From positions 1 through 24,948 of the forward strand of contig JAPEVF010000673.1 in assembly GCA_029747585.1 (NCBI GenBank): DNA of 24,948 bases, read 5' to 3'. Position numbers and translations under genes: made by a program. Of the stretch, positions 9,129 through 21,440 are shown one piece after another. The number at the start of each line of letters is the position of its first letter. The stretch's first letter is position 1. The DNA is from Pleurotus djamor. Its lineage: Eukaryota; Basidiomycota; Agaricomycetes; Agaricales; Pleurotaceae. The notes below the pieces were generated by a model. The model saw nothing but the letters and a program-made list of their open reading frames with translations, had not been told where the DNA came from and did no database searches.

Positions 9129-10444
9129 CTAGATAAGCAAATAGTCAGTATCAGAATTAACGGAGAGCCATAAAGTACGTAGCAAGGAAGCATGACATCG
9201 AAGAGTAGAAGATAGTAGGAAATGGAAGCTCACCATGTCCGACCAAGTCTACAGCCCCACTATCTGGCTACGCAAGTTTTCGAATTGTCAAAGGTGACAC
9301 AGGTGAAAAGCGACAGCAAGACATTCTCTTCGAGCTTCCCCATCTTCTTCACGGCTTTGTCAGTCCATGCGAGCTTCGGTATTGAAACATGTTGGGAAAA
9401 TGGTCATAACTCTTCGTGCCCATGGTGAGAATGTAGTGGTGAGAGTGCATTTGGTTACTCGGGATCAACAGCGCTTCAGTCGAGACAGAAGGATCGACGT
9501 TGTTGCAGAGGGAGAGGAAATGGAGAGGAAACGGTCAAGAAAACGGTTGTCCGGAAAAACGCGGGCCGAATAAAGCACTTGTGTCATAATAAAAGGAGAG
9601 GTTCCTATCACTCAGGAGATTCAAATCCCCGAGGGCCGAAGTGGACTGTGGACGTGGCTTCGACTTCGCGCACAGTGAGAAAGTACATACTGACCATCCT
9701 TTCCAACCAGTTACACCGGGATAAAGCTATTAATACGCTGCCCTCGAATAGTCGTCGGCAAGATAAAGGGATTCTCGTACCTAGGAAGCTGGCGTTTCTC
9801 CCACCTAATCACATTATTACTATTGCCTATATATCATACAAAGGGAACCCAAAAGCAGTCTAATTTCCTCCTACACTTGTTCACCTTTAAATAATTCGCC
9901 ATTTTGCCCAAATTTTGCCAAACATTTTGTGTCTTGTTTGCGTCGCCAATATGGCATGACCTTTTTATAAGTCAGAGTGATTCCCTCTTACACGCTCTGC
10001 TGCCCGAGCTCTGCCACATCCAGCCTCGTCCTGAGATTGATTTCGCCAAAATATCTAACGCCCTCAACACGCCCTTTTTCAACCTTTTTGAGTACATGAA
10101 GTTGTAGATGCCCCTATCTCTTGTTTTGAGCGCTCACGGGCGCTCCACGTCGTTCTTCCAAGAACCAACCATCATGTGCATGAACATTTGAACGTTTGAC
10201 CTCTGCCCCAGAACCCGCGTTTTACGCGCCGAATCCTACGCACGACCGCAGAATCATTTTTTGGGTGGATTTGATACCATATGCCCAAAGCCCACTTACC
10301 CGACCACCCGCCTCTCGTCGAACCATTGTTAGAACAAGTTCAGAATTGACAATAACCAACTAGTCATGTCCCTCGTAATTCGATGAAAGTCGCGTAAATA
10401 CCAGCTGCTTCCCCCCATTGGCTCATATCACGTCTCTGATCGCT
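9129..10444. other. Unannotated stretch, possible 5' exons of the minus-strand candidate
   Basis: The stretch 9240-9440 on the minus strand probably contains the first exon(s) of the candidate gene ending at 8409, because a GTGAGC donor sits at 9234-9229. Two overlapping frames compete there and I could not choose. From about 9850 to 10440 the sequence is AT-richer with T-rich runs, and I see nothing recognisable in it. Confidence 0.5.
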
Positions 10445-10745
10445 ATGCCTTTCATTATCCGATCCGCCTTTTTCTCGGACTACGACGCCCCAAGAGTCTG
10501 TCTCGAGGATAACCGGACCGATGCTGTTGTCCTCGATCCCTTAGGTGCGTCCTAGCTCCCAGAAGCACCCGTATATTTTCAAGCCTCTCACAAGCCGTTG
10601 ACCAGATGTTAATCCCTGCCTCTTAGTCCAGACGCACTATCTGTCTATGAACGCTAGCGATGCTGTTCACACGGTTCATGGTACCAAGAAGTACCTTTCA
10701 GGGTTCAAGGACACCCAACTTTTGAAACATCTTCGAACAACTTGA
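10445..10745 (+). CDS. Candidate two-exon small ORF, hypothetical
   Basis: ATG 10445 opens MPFIIRSAFFSDYDAPRV. Exon 1 (10445-10544) ends at a GTGCGT donor. The 82-base intron ends TTAATCCCTGCCTCTTAG. Exon 2 (10627-10745) continues in the only phase that stays open and ends at TGA, for 72 residues in all. There is no signal peptide or known motif. It could equally be part of a longer gene or a chance frame. Confidence 0.25.
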
Positions 10746-11101
10746 CCAAAATTCTCCGATCCCACCAGAAACAAAGCCCGCGATGATGAAATCGTACACA
10801 AACTCCCATCACCCTGCTAACCCATTAGCACAATGCATGTGCGTAATTTTTCGTTGTTGCTATGTTCTTCTCTTGAGTCCGACATTCACAGCATGGTTAG
10901 CATTCGACGACTTCGCACGACCGTCTTATCATTTTGACTGCAATATACGCGTGTACTGGACGGCTCAAGAAGCCGGTTAGACATAACAGCGTAGTCTCCC
11001 GAACATGTGTACATCAGTTTCCCCACTGAGGTGATTGGAGATCGTCGCTATTCTTAGCGCGTGGGGACTGTTAACCATTCGTCTTCTCAGGATAACTTCA
11101 G
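10746..11101. other. Short unassigned stretch
   Basis: Splice-like signals occur here, including CTGCTAACCCATTAG at 10814-10828 and a GTGCGTAA donor just after it. They suggest plus-strand exons, but no frame links them to the flanking candidates. Confidence 0.4.
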
Positions 11102-11558
11102 CGGTACGAAGAAGTCTATCCTGTCACAACGCATCCATCGATATCTTGTTCATCTCCTTCTTTGAGCCTCATCGACAATGTCCAGGATGTTATTTTACGT
11201 CTGAATCATTTTCATCATCGTGTTCTCCAACATCTTGTTGACATAAGGGCTCGGTGTTCGGACGTGAAGAATCAAGACTATGATATGGACCCTATTCGAA
11301 GAAGGCTAGTCTTTCAAAGCCGCGAGCCATCGCTCGAGTACATCGACGTAGATTGCCGACGATTTTACTGCATGTGAGTGCCTTCCTCCGCGATTTTGTG
11401 TAGGCTTTACTGACTTCATTCACACGGAGGTCTTCCAAGCATTCAGAAGCTTCCAGACGCTGAAAGCTCCTCTCCGGCCTTCCACTTTGGATACGGAAAG
11501 TTTCTGCCGCTTGGGGATCGAGTCCTACTACCGTCTCGTGTTGATCGGTGTTGACCAG
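11102..11558 (+). CDS. Candidate internal exon pair of an unknown plus-strand gene
   Basis: Segment 11102-11373 is open for 90 codons and ends at a GTGAGT donor. A 73-base intron containing ACTGACTTC and ending ATTCAG leads in phase to 11447-11558, which ends at a GTGAGC donor. The reading includes DNVQDVILRLNHFHHRVLQH, EPSLEYIDVDCRRFYC and GIESYYRLVLIGVDQ. No family is recognised, and neither a start nor an end was found. A 97-codon minus frame (11585-11292) overlaps, so coding strand and reality are both open. Confidence 0.22.
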
Positions 11559-12488
11559 GTGAGCCATCTCCCATCCCTCGTTCAAACCTTCTGCTCAAGG
11601 GTCGCGCGACCGTAGACTTTGGAAGTCGTTCGGGTTCACTCTAAGCCTAGATAACTGCGTCTATTTTGGCTTAACATGCAGCAAGAGTGGGTCTAAAGGT
11701 CCTCAATCTGTCCATGGACTTGATAACGATCTAATCCAATTCCAGGCTTATTTTCCGCACGCCTCGAATGGATAAGTCCAGCGAGTTAGTTCCAATCTGT
11801 CTTCCGACACACACTCACTAAACATATTTATGAAGGACAATTTCGCCTACCTAAGCGAAAGACAAATGAGGAGCATCAGCTGCTCGGATATCTATGCCGG
11901 GGGCTTCTAGGTTGACATTTCCATCAATCTCACCATTGCCTTGTGCTGCCTAACAGCCTGCTCGTACTAAGAACCATTACAGCTTTATTCTGGCTATGCC
12001 CGATTTTCTGAGGCTAGCTGCGCCACGCGGAAGATAACGAACAAGCCTCATTCGGCTTGGGACAAGTAGTGTTCTGCGCACCGTGAGTTATATCCAGCTA
12101 CGTCATGCGATGGTGTGTCCACTTTCATCGAGTCATAGGGTCCGATCTATTTTAACCATCAAGAGCATGTGCGCACAGTGATGATAAGGGACAAACGTGT
12201 TGGATGACCTGTTCTGGCAGAGGCTTTGGATTGGAAGCAGCCGCAGATAGCAGATGTGATCGTCATAACTGTATGTTCAAGGGCTTTTCAGGGATTCCGG
12301 CGGCACTTACTTTCTGAGTTCCCAGTGTTATTTCCCGCGTCCTCTCTGCTACTACAAACTACAGAGCGGGTGTAAAGGCTTGGATGACACGTTCCCCATC
12401 ACTCAAATCATCGTGGGTTCACAGCGTGGGTTCATCTATCCCACTCAGCGTGCGGCCATAGGGCATCGTTGCTCTGTATACCCGATGT
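11559..12488. other. Unassigned stretch
   Basis: Several splice-like signals are visible. One example is a GTTGAC donor at 11911 with a GTACTAAG branch and ATTACAG acceptor ending at 11982. I could not assemble a consistent reading frame. No RNA gene or repeat was found beyond a short duplicated GTGGGTTCA near 12415-12435. Confidence 0.4.
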
Positions 12489-12793
12489 AGTTTCGTAAAG
12501 GGTCCCGCAAGGTAGCTTCTCAGCGAGCGTCTAGACTGTTCATCATGATCGTGCTAAGCGAAATGGTGATAGACAGCCTCTCGGGGAAGGTTAACCAACA
12601 GTTCCCCGCGGCGACTTTCCAGTTATTTGGGACAGATCTCTCTCTCTCTGAACGCCGTCCTAGTAAGTACATGTGAGACCTTGGTCATCGGAAACGCTAA
12701 TTGACCATCCCCTTTGGGCGTGTAGACCGTGACTTGGCTGAGGCCGTCGCTGTACCATGGTCGTCCAGAATTCATTGTTGTCAGAACGTGTAG
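12489..12793 (+). CDS. Candidate terminal exon pair of an unknown plus-strand gene
   Basis: From an acceptor-like CCGATGTAG just before the segment, the frame is open to a GTAAGT donor at 12663. The 63-base intron 12663-12725 has the branch ACGCTAATTGACC and acceptor GTGTAG. The reading resumes in phase at 12726 and stops with TAG at 12791-12793. Pieces read FPAATFQLFGTDLSLSERRP and DLAEAVAVPWSSR. The intron is one of the better ones in this stretch, but the protein is unknown, and a minus-strand frame (12844-12623) overlaps. Confidence 0.22.
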
Positions 12794-14269
12794 GGATGAT
12801 CGTTTCTCGCGGGATCGGTGAGCCCTTTTATTCTGATTCCGCATTGAACATGTCTCAAAGACTGCGTGTCGGCGACCAAAGCTCTCTCTACCGTTGATCC
12901 ACTTCTCATGTTATGAAAGTGATGATCCAAATGCATCAGCGTAGGTACTTAGCTAAGGCCTTATCTTCTTGTGTCGCTAACTATCTTCTTCCTCCTGTTA
13001 TGACCGTAGAAAGCACAGCGGTTTGAATTTCGTCGCTCTCACGAAGCTCGGCCGTGATCCTATTGGTGTAGACCACCCGTACCGGCGATCTCTCCGAATT
13101 CGCCTAAATTTGAACTCGGTGTGCCCCACACGCCGTCAATGCGACAGTCAACTTAAGCTCAAGCTCTGTTCATTCTGGTGTCGCGTTTCTGATGCCTGGT
13201 ACCTGCTTTCACGGACGATGCGGTCATAGAGTGGGCGCCAGCGACGTTTTTGAGACCACCATCATGATACAATGATGGGATGTGCTCAGACCATTCAGGG
13301 CGCACGGTTCCTGCGAGTTTAGACCTTGGAACGGGATGTCTTCGGTCCGAAACCTTTCAAAATGAACGTACTTGAACGCTCTTGGGCGGGTCCTCCTAAC
13401 AGGGGTTAGTAGGCATTCTCCCGCTCTCCGTCTCTGTTGCGCTCAACACCGCTCCGCTCGTAGCCTTCGTACGTTACTGCTTGCCAACCTTTGGTGGTAC
13501 GTTCGGGCGCTAATCAAGGACACGGTCCGACATGCCATCTTACATGCTCGACTTTCATCAATCTTGTCTGTACCATACACCTACGATGTTGCCTCCCATA
13601 AGGGCGCAGGGTCATCATGGGTACCTGTGGTCCCGTCTTTTTCGTACGTTCCGAAACCACAGTAACCGATGTTTAACGTTTCGCTTACCGCCACCCTTCG
13701 AACTTGCTTTTACAGGCTTTTACGCAATACGGTCGGAGGCCTATCCGAGTGTCTTCATTCAATGTCGATACGTGAACAGAAATACCTGAATATGCCGTTA
13801 ACGCACAACCTTTGAGCTTTCCAAGACCGGCTGGGACGGCCGTACTCCGACCAAGTTGATGCGTTTTACCTTTGCCACTTTACCTGGCGTGGGTGAATCC
13901 CCACGGATACGCAATCAATAAACGGCAAGTCCCTCGATACCGCAACGGATATAGCCATTCCGCCGGTAGGGTAAGTGGATGGAAAGGTACGTCCCAAACC
14001 CCCTCCCAAGGCAATTCCCGTTCGCTAAACGGTTCATCCCTCCAACTTAACCGTGAAACGCCTTTTCTGAAGTCTCGGTCGCTGTTCTTCCCATGTCACC
14101 AAACAGCGGGGTTAGACTTGGCTTCGTCTGCGGCTTCGCCTTCAGCGACGTAACGTGTTCGAGGTCGCAGAAGCATCCTAGCGGTCATCTATCCGGTCCA
14201 TCTACTTTTAACTAGATTACAACCTTTCACGGACACTTCGGGTCCCTTGGAACGTCCACAATTGGAAGC
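12794..14269. other. Unassigned stretch
   Basis: Open frames of 68-97 codons (13023-13229, 13372-13665, 13872-14153, all plus) are within chance expectation, and I see no conserved motif, repeat or RNA gene. Confidence 0.45.
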
Positions 14270-14804
14270 ATGAATTGGCTCTCTGTGGTGCGTTTCCTAA
14301 ATAACCGCGCTCCCATCAGCCAACATGACGAGGATCTCATATCTACATTTCCCAGGGAAAGTACGTCAATCCTTTTGGCCTTAGGGTCCCTCTACACATT
14401 ACCACACTCCGGCTCACGCTCCCCTTTCAGTCATCAATGAGGTGGACTCCTCAGGGTCTAGAATGAAACCATGTTGTTTCCGTTGCTTCTTGGATCAGAT
14501 TGACGATATCATATACATCCAGATCTTCCTCAGTTACCGGCGGCACGGATACTACGGTGCGATCCATGGGCAGCTGGCTTTCCTCCTGTTAACCACATTG
14601 GGGAGCTTGGTGGTCGGTATTTTGACGGTGGGCGTCAGCGGGAACGATCTCATCACTATGCGGAGGGCCACCGTATGCGCTCGTCTGATAACTACTACGG
14701 AAGACTTAGGAGAACATTCGCTAAGTTTACTTCGAGTAAGTAATGTCCCCTTGCTTGAACCAACGAGCACCCTTTACTCGTCGCCTTCTTTCCAGGGAAA
14801 TTGA
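14270..14804 (+). CDS. Candidate three-exon ORF with one hydrophobic segment
   Basis: ATG 14270 opens MNWLSVVRFLNNRAP. Exons 14270-14360, 14431-14735 and 14796-14804 join in phase. The introns run from a GTACGT donor to CTCCCCTTTCAG (70 bases) and from a GTAAGT donor to CTTCTTTCCAG (60 bases). The product would be about 134 residues with a probable membrane segment, LAFLLLTTLGSLVVGILTVG. The second intron is a multiple of three without stops, so retention would also read through to the same TGA. A second plus frame is open over most of the main exon (about 14503-14741), which lowers confidence that either is coding. Confidence 0.25.
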
Positions 14805-17800
14805 TTAGGGGTGGACCTCAACTAAAATTTGCCAAAGAAAAACACCCATGTCGTCACCATCAGTGACAGCCTCAAGGTGACACCTCGATACAAGAGAATA
14901 TGCTTCTCAAGTAGTTTAGAAGCTTATCTTAAGCTTCCACGCGGGCGCTTGATCGACTACGTCAACGGCTGGCCTTTCTGCGCCACCACAAACTTTTGAT
15001 GCCTCTGTTCGCCCTTATACTTTGGTATCGCGCGTCGCTGATACTTGGTAGAGCTGCTCCTACGGTTGATATCTTATCAGAGCATCAACTGTGTACTCCC
15101 CATGGGAACTTCGACGGTTATGCCCTCCGAATGTTCACATAACGCTTCAACCGTACCGACATCCCATGTGTCACTTGGTATCTTCACTCCGAGATGGGTA
15201 TATCACCGCACCGTCTTCATACAGACACAAGAAAAACTACGAACATGTAAATTTTCGGCAGACAGGGCCGTGAGAGTGCTGGACCTACGGTGATTCCATG
15301 GCCACCCTAGCCCCGCGTTGTTGTCCCTTCCCTTGATCCCCCACGCACGAAACATAACCTCGACTTATCCTTACGGCAGTTTATGTCCCTTTGCAGTGCG
15401 TCTACCACCCGTCTATCTCAATTCGGCATGGCCTCAGTTTAATCTCCCGAGGGAGAGGACCCTGTGAGACGGTTCCGCTGATTGCGTTCTCAGACTTTCC
15501 CGGCGGCGCCCTGAATGCGAAACTCCATCTCTGCGGCACACCCAGGAACACAATTGTCGAACGTTGGTTCCAGGATGGTTAGAGGAAGGTTCCGTGGTCG
15601 TGAACATTGCTGTGGCGGTACGCCCTAAGGGATTAGATGAGTACTTCCTTCCTTCGTGAGTATTCTATCCCAGCGATCTGACGTTCTTCCACGATAGGTA
15701 GATATTCCTTTCATCAGTGTGGAAGGTTGGACCACCTTCTACATACCTTCGTGGCAATTCACCGAAAGCGTAACGTCTATTCCCCTCTAACTCAAATCAG
15801 GTGGTGACGTGAATATACACATTCTTTCTCTTTCGCACACGAGGTGACATCCATCAATCAATGAACGACGGCGATGTTGACTGTGTGAGTTTCTCTAGGA
15901 ATTGCACTATCTGTTCATTTTCTTCGGACCGGATAACACCAATTTATGGAACTCAAGAACATGCGGCGTCAAGTCTCTTCGCACTTTCGGATGTCGAGCC
16001 AGCAGCTAAGTTAGATACTGAAAACACGTCCGTTGCTCGCCGTTCCTTTCGAGTGAGGATTCTCCCGCGAGTGCTCACAAGTGCGTGCGCACGGTGTTTA
16101 ATACCTTGTATGGTATGAATCTGATCGGAGTACTTCAATCGCAGGTTTCCTCCCTCCGTATATCCTTGAGTTAGCTGTCTTCCTTCACGTCGAAGCTAAT
16201 ATCAGGCTATATCTGCCACGATGTCCGCAGATAATGACTAGGTTTCGCCTACTAGGTCACGTCGAAAGGAAACTTGTAGCATGTCTCCTATTCCTTGAAG
16301 TGGACTGCCGCCTGAACACACTCCACATTTTGTTCCGCCGGCTGTAAAGAGTTCTTGGAAGGGTTCTCGTCCAAGACAAGCTTTTTCAAATCTGTACGTA
16401 GCTTTAGAAACCTTCTCCGAAAGCTAGCCTGACTAAATCAGTAGGTCGCTACCTCTCAAGCATGCCAGATGCGAGGAAAGGGAACCTTCCGGGACCGAAG
16501 TAACTGGACTTTCTCCGCGTTTACGTTGATTCCTTCCACCATATTCCTCCGCCGAATGAAGGGCAACTACGGCGACGTTCGTTTCGAGTTAGAGTGGTGC
16601 GATACGGAGGGAAAAAGTCTCATGGAAACGTGTGGCACTTTCCTCTCAACACTACTTTTTCATGATGGTGGCGTGTCTGAGCCTCCGTTGAGACAGTGCG
16701 TCTCGTATTGATACCTGATCGCGAACTGAAGGGAATGTTCCCGATAATTTAGGACATGTACTAGCCGAATGTCTGGGAACGTATGCTACGCTTATGGCAA
16801 CGAGCAAGTCCGGGTTCCTACCCGCCTTTCAAACACGTTGATGGAGGACGAAGAATAGACATGAACACTCGGCACGAAACATGGAGAGCCGGCGGTATCA
16901 TCAAGAGTCGCAAAGCGTGTGAAGGGAACAGAGATAGCCGCGCGCGAATGGGGGTTTGACGGCTTTGATCTGCTCGAAATGGGGAAACTTCAGAGCCCAG
17001 CGCGACCTCAGTGGAGGACTAGAGCCAAAGGGAGACCTCCTTCACGCCACGGTAAGCGAGGGGGAGTGCCTGAACGCCTCCAAGTACCAGAACGACCAGG
17101 TATGTTCTATTAGGGAGAGTGGGCAGGAAATGCTATCTCATTTCCGCCGACTTCTGGCACACCTCCACCGCTTTTTCGATCTTTTTTCTCATGCATTCAT
17201 TTCAGGATCTACTTTTTTCTTATCAGCAAATGTCTCTGCTTCGGTGGTACTTTGGCAGAATGAGATGTTGGATGCGTGGGTGAGGTTTCCCATACGATTA
17301 ATGGGCGCTGACGCGGCGATCTAAGCTCAACCCAGAGCCAGCTCTTTCGGCCAGGTGGAAATGACGCATGACCATGGATGTCAGTGGGTGATAGTACCTT
17401 TGTGGAAGTAAGTTGTGGTTCCATGTTGATTCCTGCTTTCCTGACTTGGACAACCTAGTGAGGTAGGGATAGCGGAAGGGACAGTTGACGATGCCGCACA
17501 GGGAGTTCATGAACTTACCGTCGGCCCATTGACCATGAGCCTGCAAACAGGGTCCATAACCTGAACGCCTCCAACACAAAGTTGCATGGCTCATGGACTC
17601 GGATTCTCGGACTAAAAACATACGGAGCAAGCCTCACTCTATCGATCCCACTTCACTTTCGGCCTACGTTCGTTCTCACTTTACGTACCTCGACCACAAG
17701 TCCTGGCATGACGGGCTCAGTGCTGTCGATTTGAGTAATAGCAAAGGTGATCCACGGATGGTCTTTACCATTTCGGATCTGATTCCGTTGTTTTCGAAGG

Positions 17801-18200
17801 TTGTGCGCCCGTGTACGGGTCGTGGGAACTTGCTAAGTCCCTCTGCTAAGGCGGTAGCTTATCAACCTCAAGACCCTTGGCGCGGACCCTGTACAGGTGG
17901 AGAACGCCGCACCCTGTTGAGATCTGACTCCTTCATCTCAGGAGGCACTGGATGATGGCAGCACCCTGTTTCGAAGCTCGTCCCGTACCCATCTACCTTG
18001 CACGGGTCATACTTGCGGGGGCGATACCATTAAAGAGGGTCATTTCCGTGTACAATGCGCTCGGACCCGCTCATCCTCGCCCAACGAAAGGTCGTTCACC
18101 GAAGGCCACAGCCTCAAGGGGTATTCCACGAAAAAAGTGCGTAATGGAAGACGCTGAACCGATGACGGTTGGACCTCCTTCTCCGCTCAAATAGGACATA
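14805..18200. other. Unassigned 3.4-kb stretch, no recognisable gene
   Basis: I see many open frames of 60-120 codons with both strands equally open, and no known motif, inverted terminal repeat, long direct repeat or RNA gene. The longest are 17593-17955 and the overlapping 17952-18194 (plus), 120 and 80 codons in adjacent frames. They could be remnants of one frame broken by an indel, but nothing in the sequence confirms this. Confidence 0.45.
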
Positions 18201-19987
18201 ACACATAAAAAATTGATTGGCAAGTTCGTTTAGTGGCGCATCAATTTCACACCGTTTTGATCTTCCAACACCAACCCAATTGCGGACGTGCGTTGATAAG
18301 AGCTTTGGGGCTGTTCTTGTGGTTAGCGCCGTGTTGGGACCGTTCTTTCTGTCTAGCTGGCTATGGCTTGGCTTTGATGCGGATGTGGGAAGGTGGAGAA
18401 GCTATGCCCATCGTCTGTAACCTGTTGCTATGCGCAGTGGTTTTGTGTGTTTACCTTACTCATCGTAATCTTTGTTTCAGTTTGTTGGGAAAAGCTCAAG
18501 TGACCCATCGAACTCGGGGAACATCGAAACTTTTTACCTTTCGGTGCCTATGATCATTTTTCGGCTAAATCGCTTTTTCAATTGGTCAGTTCTAGCTCTT
18601 TCTCAGTTACCCANGTGGCCACTGATACAATGCCATCAGTAACGACGGTGCGGGGATTTCATTACCGCCCAACACATGACCTTTACCCAGAGGGGATGCG
18701 TGTCGCCAGAAGATGTAGATGAAGAATCGCGACGAAGAGGCGTACTGACAACAACAATCAATGAGAGATTGTGGCGCTCTGTGAAGCTTGGAAAACAAAT
18801 GTTCGTTGTTGTGAGTCTGAGTTCATACCTTCACACCATCATTCGCGCAAGCTTCGAAAACGCCGTTGTCCACTGATTGTATTTTACCTTGTTAGGATGA
18901 CGGGAACACGACGTTCGTTTCGCTTTTTTAGTTGGGACGCATGATGGGTTTGTGCTCCAGGCACGCTTTTATCCCATTATCCCAAATCGCACCATGCAGT
19001 TGGTGCATCACGAGGACCGGTGAAATGACAAGCACCATAACATCTAGCACCATCACCTCAGCTCGACGTATCCAATCCAACCGACCGATTGGGACATGCT
19101 CCGATAGGCGATGGTGCGCTCCTAAATAATTCCACCTTCCTCCTCGAGTCCTTCCTCCATATCACCCACCCATCTTCATCAATTAAAATCGTAATAAACC
19201 ACCCACTTTATCTGATTTCCTCGCCGTCAGAATCTCGCTTAACCCCCCCTTGCGTTGACGCCTGACGCTTCGACAAGAATAATCTGACACGTAATGAAAA
19301 CGTTCGTTTTAGCCGTAATACGATTACCCCTCCAATATAACAAATTTTTGCCGAGGACACCTGTCCAGACTCCATTCACCCATTCACGCCGTCAAATAAC
19401 TACTTTCATCCCCGCGTTCCTCTCATTCTTCTCCTTCTTGTCAACCTTGCTTTTGTCGCCAAGCTACGGCAAGCAAAAGGCCTCGAGCGTTCGCTTCCAA
19501 TACCACGTCTTGAGGCTTCTTTTTCATGATCATCTTCGCTTTATCGGTTTCTTTTCATTCGCTAGAGCCTTCCTGTCGTCTTCTCGTCCACATTGGACAC
19601 AGTAATCCGTTGGTGTGCGTTCATGTTCCATGAGCATCCAATACGCGCGAACTCAATGACTTCGCAACCTTCTCTTCCTCAGCTTCTTAAGTCGCCTAAC
19701 GAATTTGGTGTAGCCTACGCGTCGACACGACACGACACAATAGAAGTCGCAGTAATATCTTCAACTATCACGCGCGTCGACCTTCTTCCCCATCCTCTCA
19801 TCTCTCATCTCCAATCAAATCGATGAACTCGGAATTATCTCCAGACCGAAAGAGCAAATCACCGTGACTGCTATCAGTGCTATGAGGATAAATCACGCTG
19901 AAACGCCACCCCTTACGCCTTACGCTCTATGTACGCCATCCCCATCTTACCATGATCATCCTGATTTCCTGAACAAAGTTCTGCACC
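18201..19987. other. Non-coding-looking stretch with short frames only
   Basis: This stretch holds the N at 18614 and a motif CACGACACAA at 19731-19740 that recurs in the hairpin at 21700. From about 19130 on, the plus strand becomes pyrimidine-rich, which removes stop codons and explains the 103-codon frame at 19294-19605. Confidence 0.5.
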
Positions 19988-20740
19988 ATGAAATCGTTGA
20001 GTTCTCCTGAAGCAAACCTGAATTTCGATGAAGGCTCCGTTGTTCGATCGACGGAGGAGTACACACCTTACCTGCAAGGGCTGGTTCGCCAACCCTTTCT
20101 TCTCTCCTCCTCCCTTAGTCTCTCCTCCTCCCTTATTCTCTCCCTCCCTCCCTTAACTCTCCCCTACCCTTGTCCTCGTCTCCCCCTCGTCTTGGCCTTT
20201 CTCCACATCCCGAGCCTTTCTCCACATCTCCGCACTCGACTTGAGTCTCCCTTACTATTACTCAATCCACACAACGCAAAACCTAAGCTCATCCTCCTTC
20301 CTCCCTTCTCCTTCCATCACTCAAAGACGAAGAGAGCACATTTCGTCGGCGTCCTGGGTCACCGGTGTAGTCTGCAGACTCTTCCAAGGTCGCACATGGA
20401 TGCTTTCAAGTTTCAAGTTCCTGTCTCCCTGACTGGAGTACTCCGAGCACATACCCATACCGACCTGACCATGGCCTGTCCATGCCGCTCGACTTCTGAA
20501 CTGAGAGGTTCGATAACTCGTTCTCTCCTCGCTGAATCCCAGTGCTCACTGCTGACTCCGCCTGCGAGCATCTTCACATCTTCTCATCAAACCGCTCCAA
20601 ACCGATGGTACTCATTACTCGGTACTCAGTCTACTCTAGTCCATCGCTCCCTCGCGTCGACGTCCTCGTACCTCTCATTATTACTCTCGTGTCCTACTCT
20701 CTGGAGTCTGGAACGTCAACTATCATCGGTTCATCACTGA
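19988..20740 (+). CDS. 250-codon ORF in pyrimidine-rich sequence, probably not coding
   Basis: This is the longest single open frame in the anonymous part of the window, starting CACCATGAAATCG, a good fungal start context. It reads MKSLSSPEANLNFDEGSVV and then a long run of Ser, Leu and Pro. The plus strand here is very rich in C and T, which makes TAA, TAG and TGA rare, so length alone is not evidence. The Leu/Ser/Pro composition follows directly from CTC/TCC/CCT tracts. A true short exon at the beginning cannot be excluded. Confidence 0.15.
   Translation: MKSLSSPEANLNFDEGSVVRSTEEYTPYLQGLVRQPFLLSSSLSLSSSLILSLPPLTLPYPCPRLPLVLAFLHIPSLSPHLRTRLESPLLLLNPHNAKPKLILLPPFSFHHSKTKRAHFVGVLGHRCSLQTLPRSHMDAFKFQVPVSLTGVLRAHTHTDLTMACPCRSTSELRGSITRSLLAESQCSLLTPPASIFTSSHQTAPNRWYSLLGTQSTLVHRSLASTSSYLSLLLSCPTLWSLERQLSSVHH
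20101..20156. repeat. Pyrimidine minisatellite, three units of 18-20 bp
   Basis: TCTCTCCTCCTCCCTTAG (20101-20118), the same with a final T (20119-20136) and TCTCTCCCTCCCTCCCTTAA (20137-20156) form a tandem array, with a degenerate fourth unit after it. The purine strand has runs of GGGAGGGAGGG, so triplex (H-DNA) or G-quadruplex folding is possible. Confidence 0.85.
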
Positions 20741-21419
20741 CACCGACGCTAGCTCGTCTTTCGGAAGCTTCAACCAGCCAACCGACCGACCGAACAACAT
20801 CGTCGTGTTCCGTTCTAGAAAACCATGCGACGATGTCCAAGCTAACGGGTATACAATTTATTCGCCGACACGCCAGCTACGAGCGAACTTACACGTGCGT
20901 CCTTACTTCCATCATCTGTCCATAACTCGCAATGCATGATAATCATTGAGGTACTCTACATACTCTAAAGAGACCGAACGTCGACCGAACGATATACTCT
21001 AATAGAAAAACCATGATCAATGAATGAAACACATCGGGTATCGGTTCCATGATAGGACGTTGGACGGGATGTTGATTACTAGGCCTTTTTGTGTGTCGAT
21101 GAGGTGTAAGGTACCGCGTTGCGATAAGAGCCAGAATTAGAGACCGACTGTCTACGCGTCAACATCGCGCTACGGACTTCCATACTCTTCCCGCTCTTCG
21201 TACCTACCCATGTACGATGGAGTTGACGAAGACAGCGTAAACAGCATCCGGCTCAAAATCGTCCCGTCTCCTTTCCCCCTTCCCTCCTATTTATCCCCTC
21301 ACCGTCCCCTCATCCCGAACTCTTCCCGCTCAACCAATCTCCAACCCAGGAAGCGTCAAAGACGTAGTCAAAGAGTATATCTACCACATTATCGTCCATC
21401 GGCCGTGTCAACTTTCAGC

Positions 21420-21436
21420 CTTCCCGCGATGCTATA
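21420..21436. repeat. 17-bp dispersed repeat, copy 1
   Basis: CTTCCCGCGATGCTATA is identical to 21988-22004. The core GCGATGCTATA recurs a third time at 22934-22944. All three copies lie on the plus strand, upstream of the zinc-finger gene. Confidence 0.75.
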
Positions 21437-21440
21437 CATA

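Noticed and set aside
9590..9640. Possible tRNA T-loop (GAGATTCAAATCCCC)
   Set aside because: The closing pair of the stem is A-C, and no cloverleaf can be drawn around it.
17593..18194. Two adjacent frames as one gene broken by a frameshift
   Set aside because: The frames overlap by a few bases, but neither part resembles a known protein and no slippery run marks the junction.
12800..18600. Decayed transposon or retroelement
   Set aside because: I looked for terminal inverted repeats, long terminal repeats and reverse-transcriptase, integrase or transposase motifs by eye and saw none. A repeat-library search would be needed to decide.
19988..20740. 250-codon ORF as a novel Ser/Leu/Pro-rich protein
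   Set aside because: The C/T-rich plus strand is depleted of stop codons, so open length here reflects base composition. No domain, splice pattern or signal sequence supports coding; it is listed only at low confidence.
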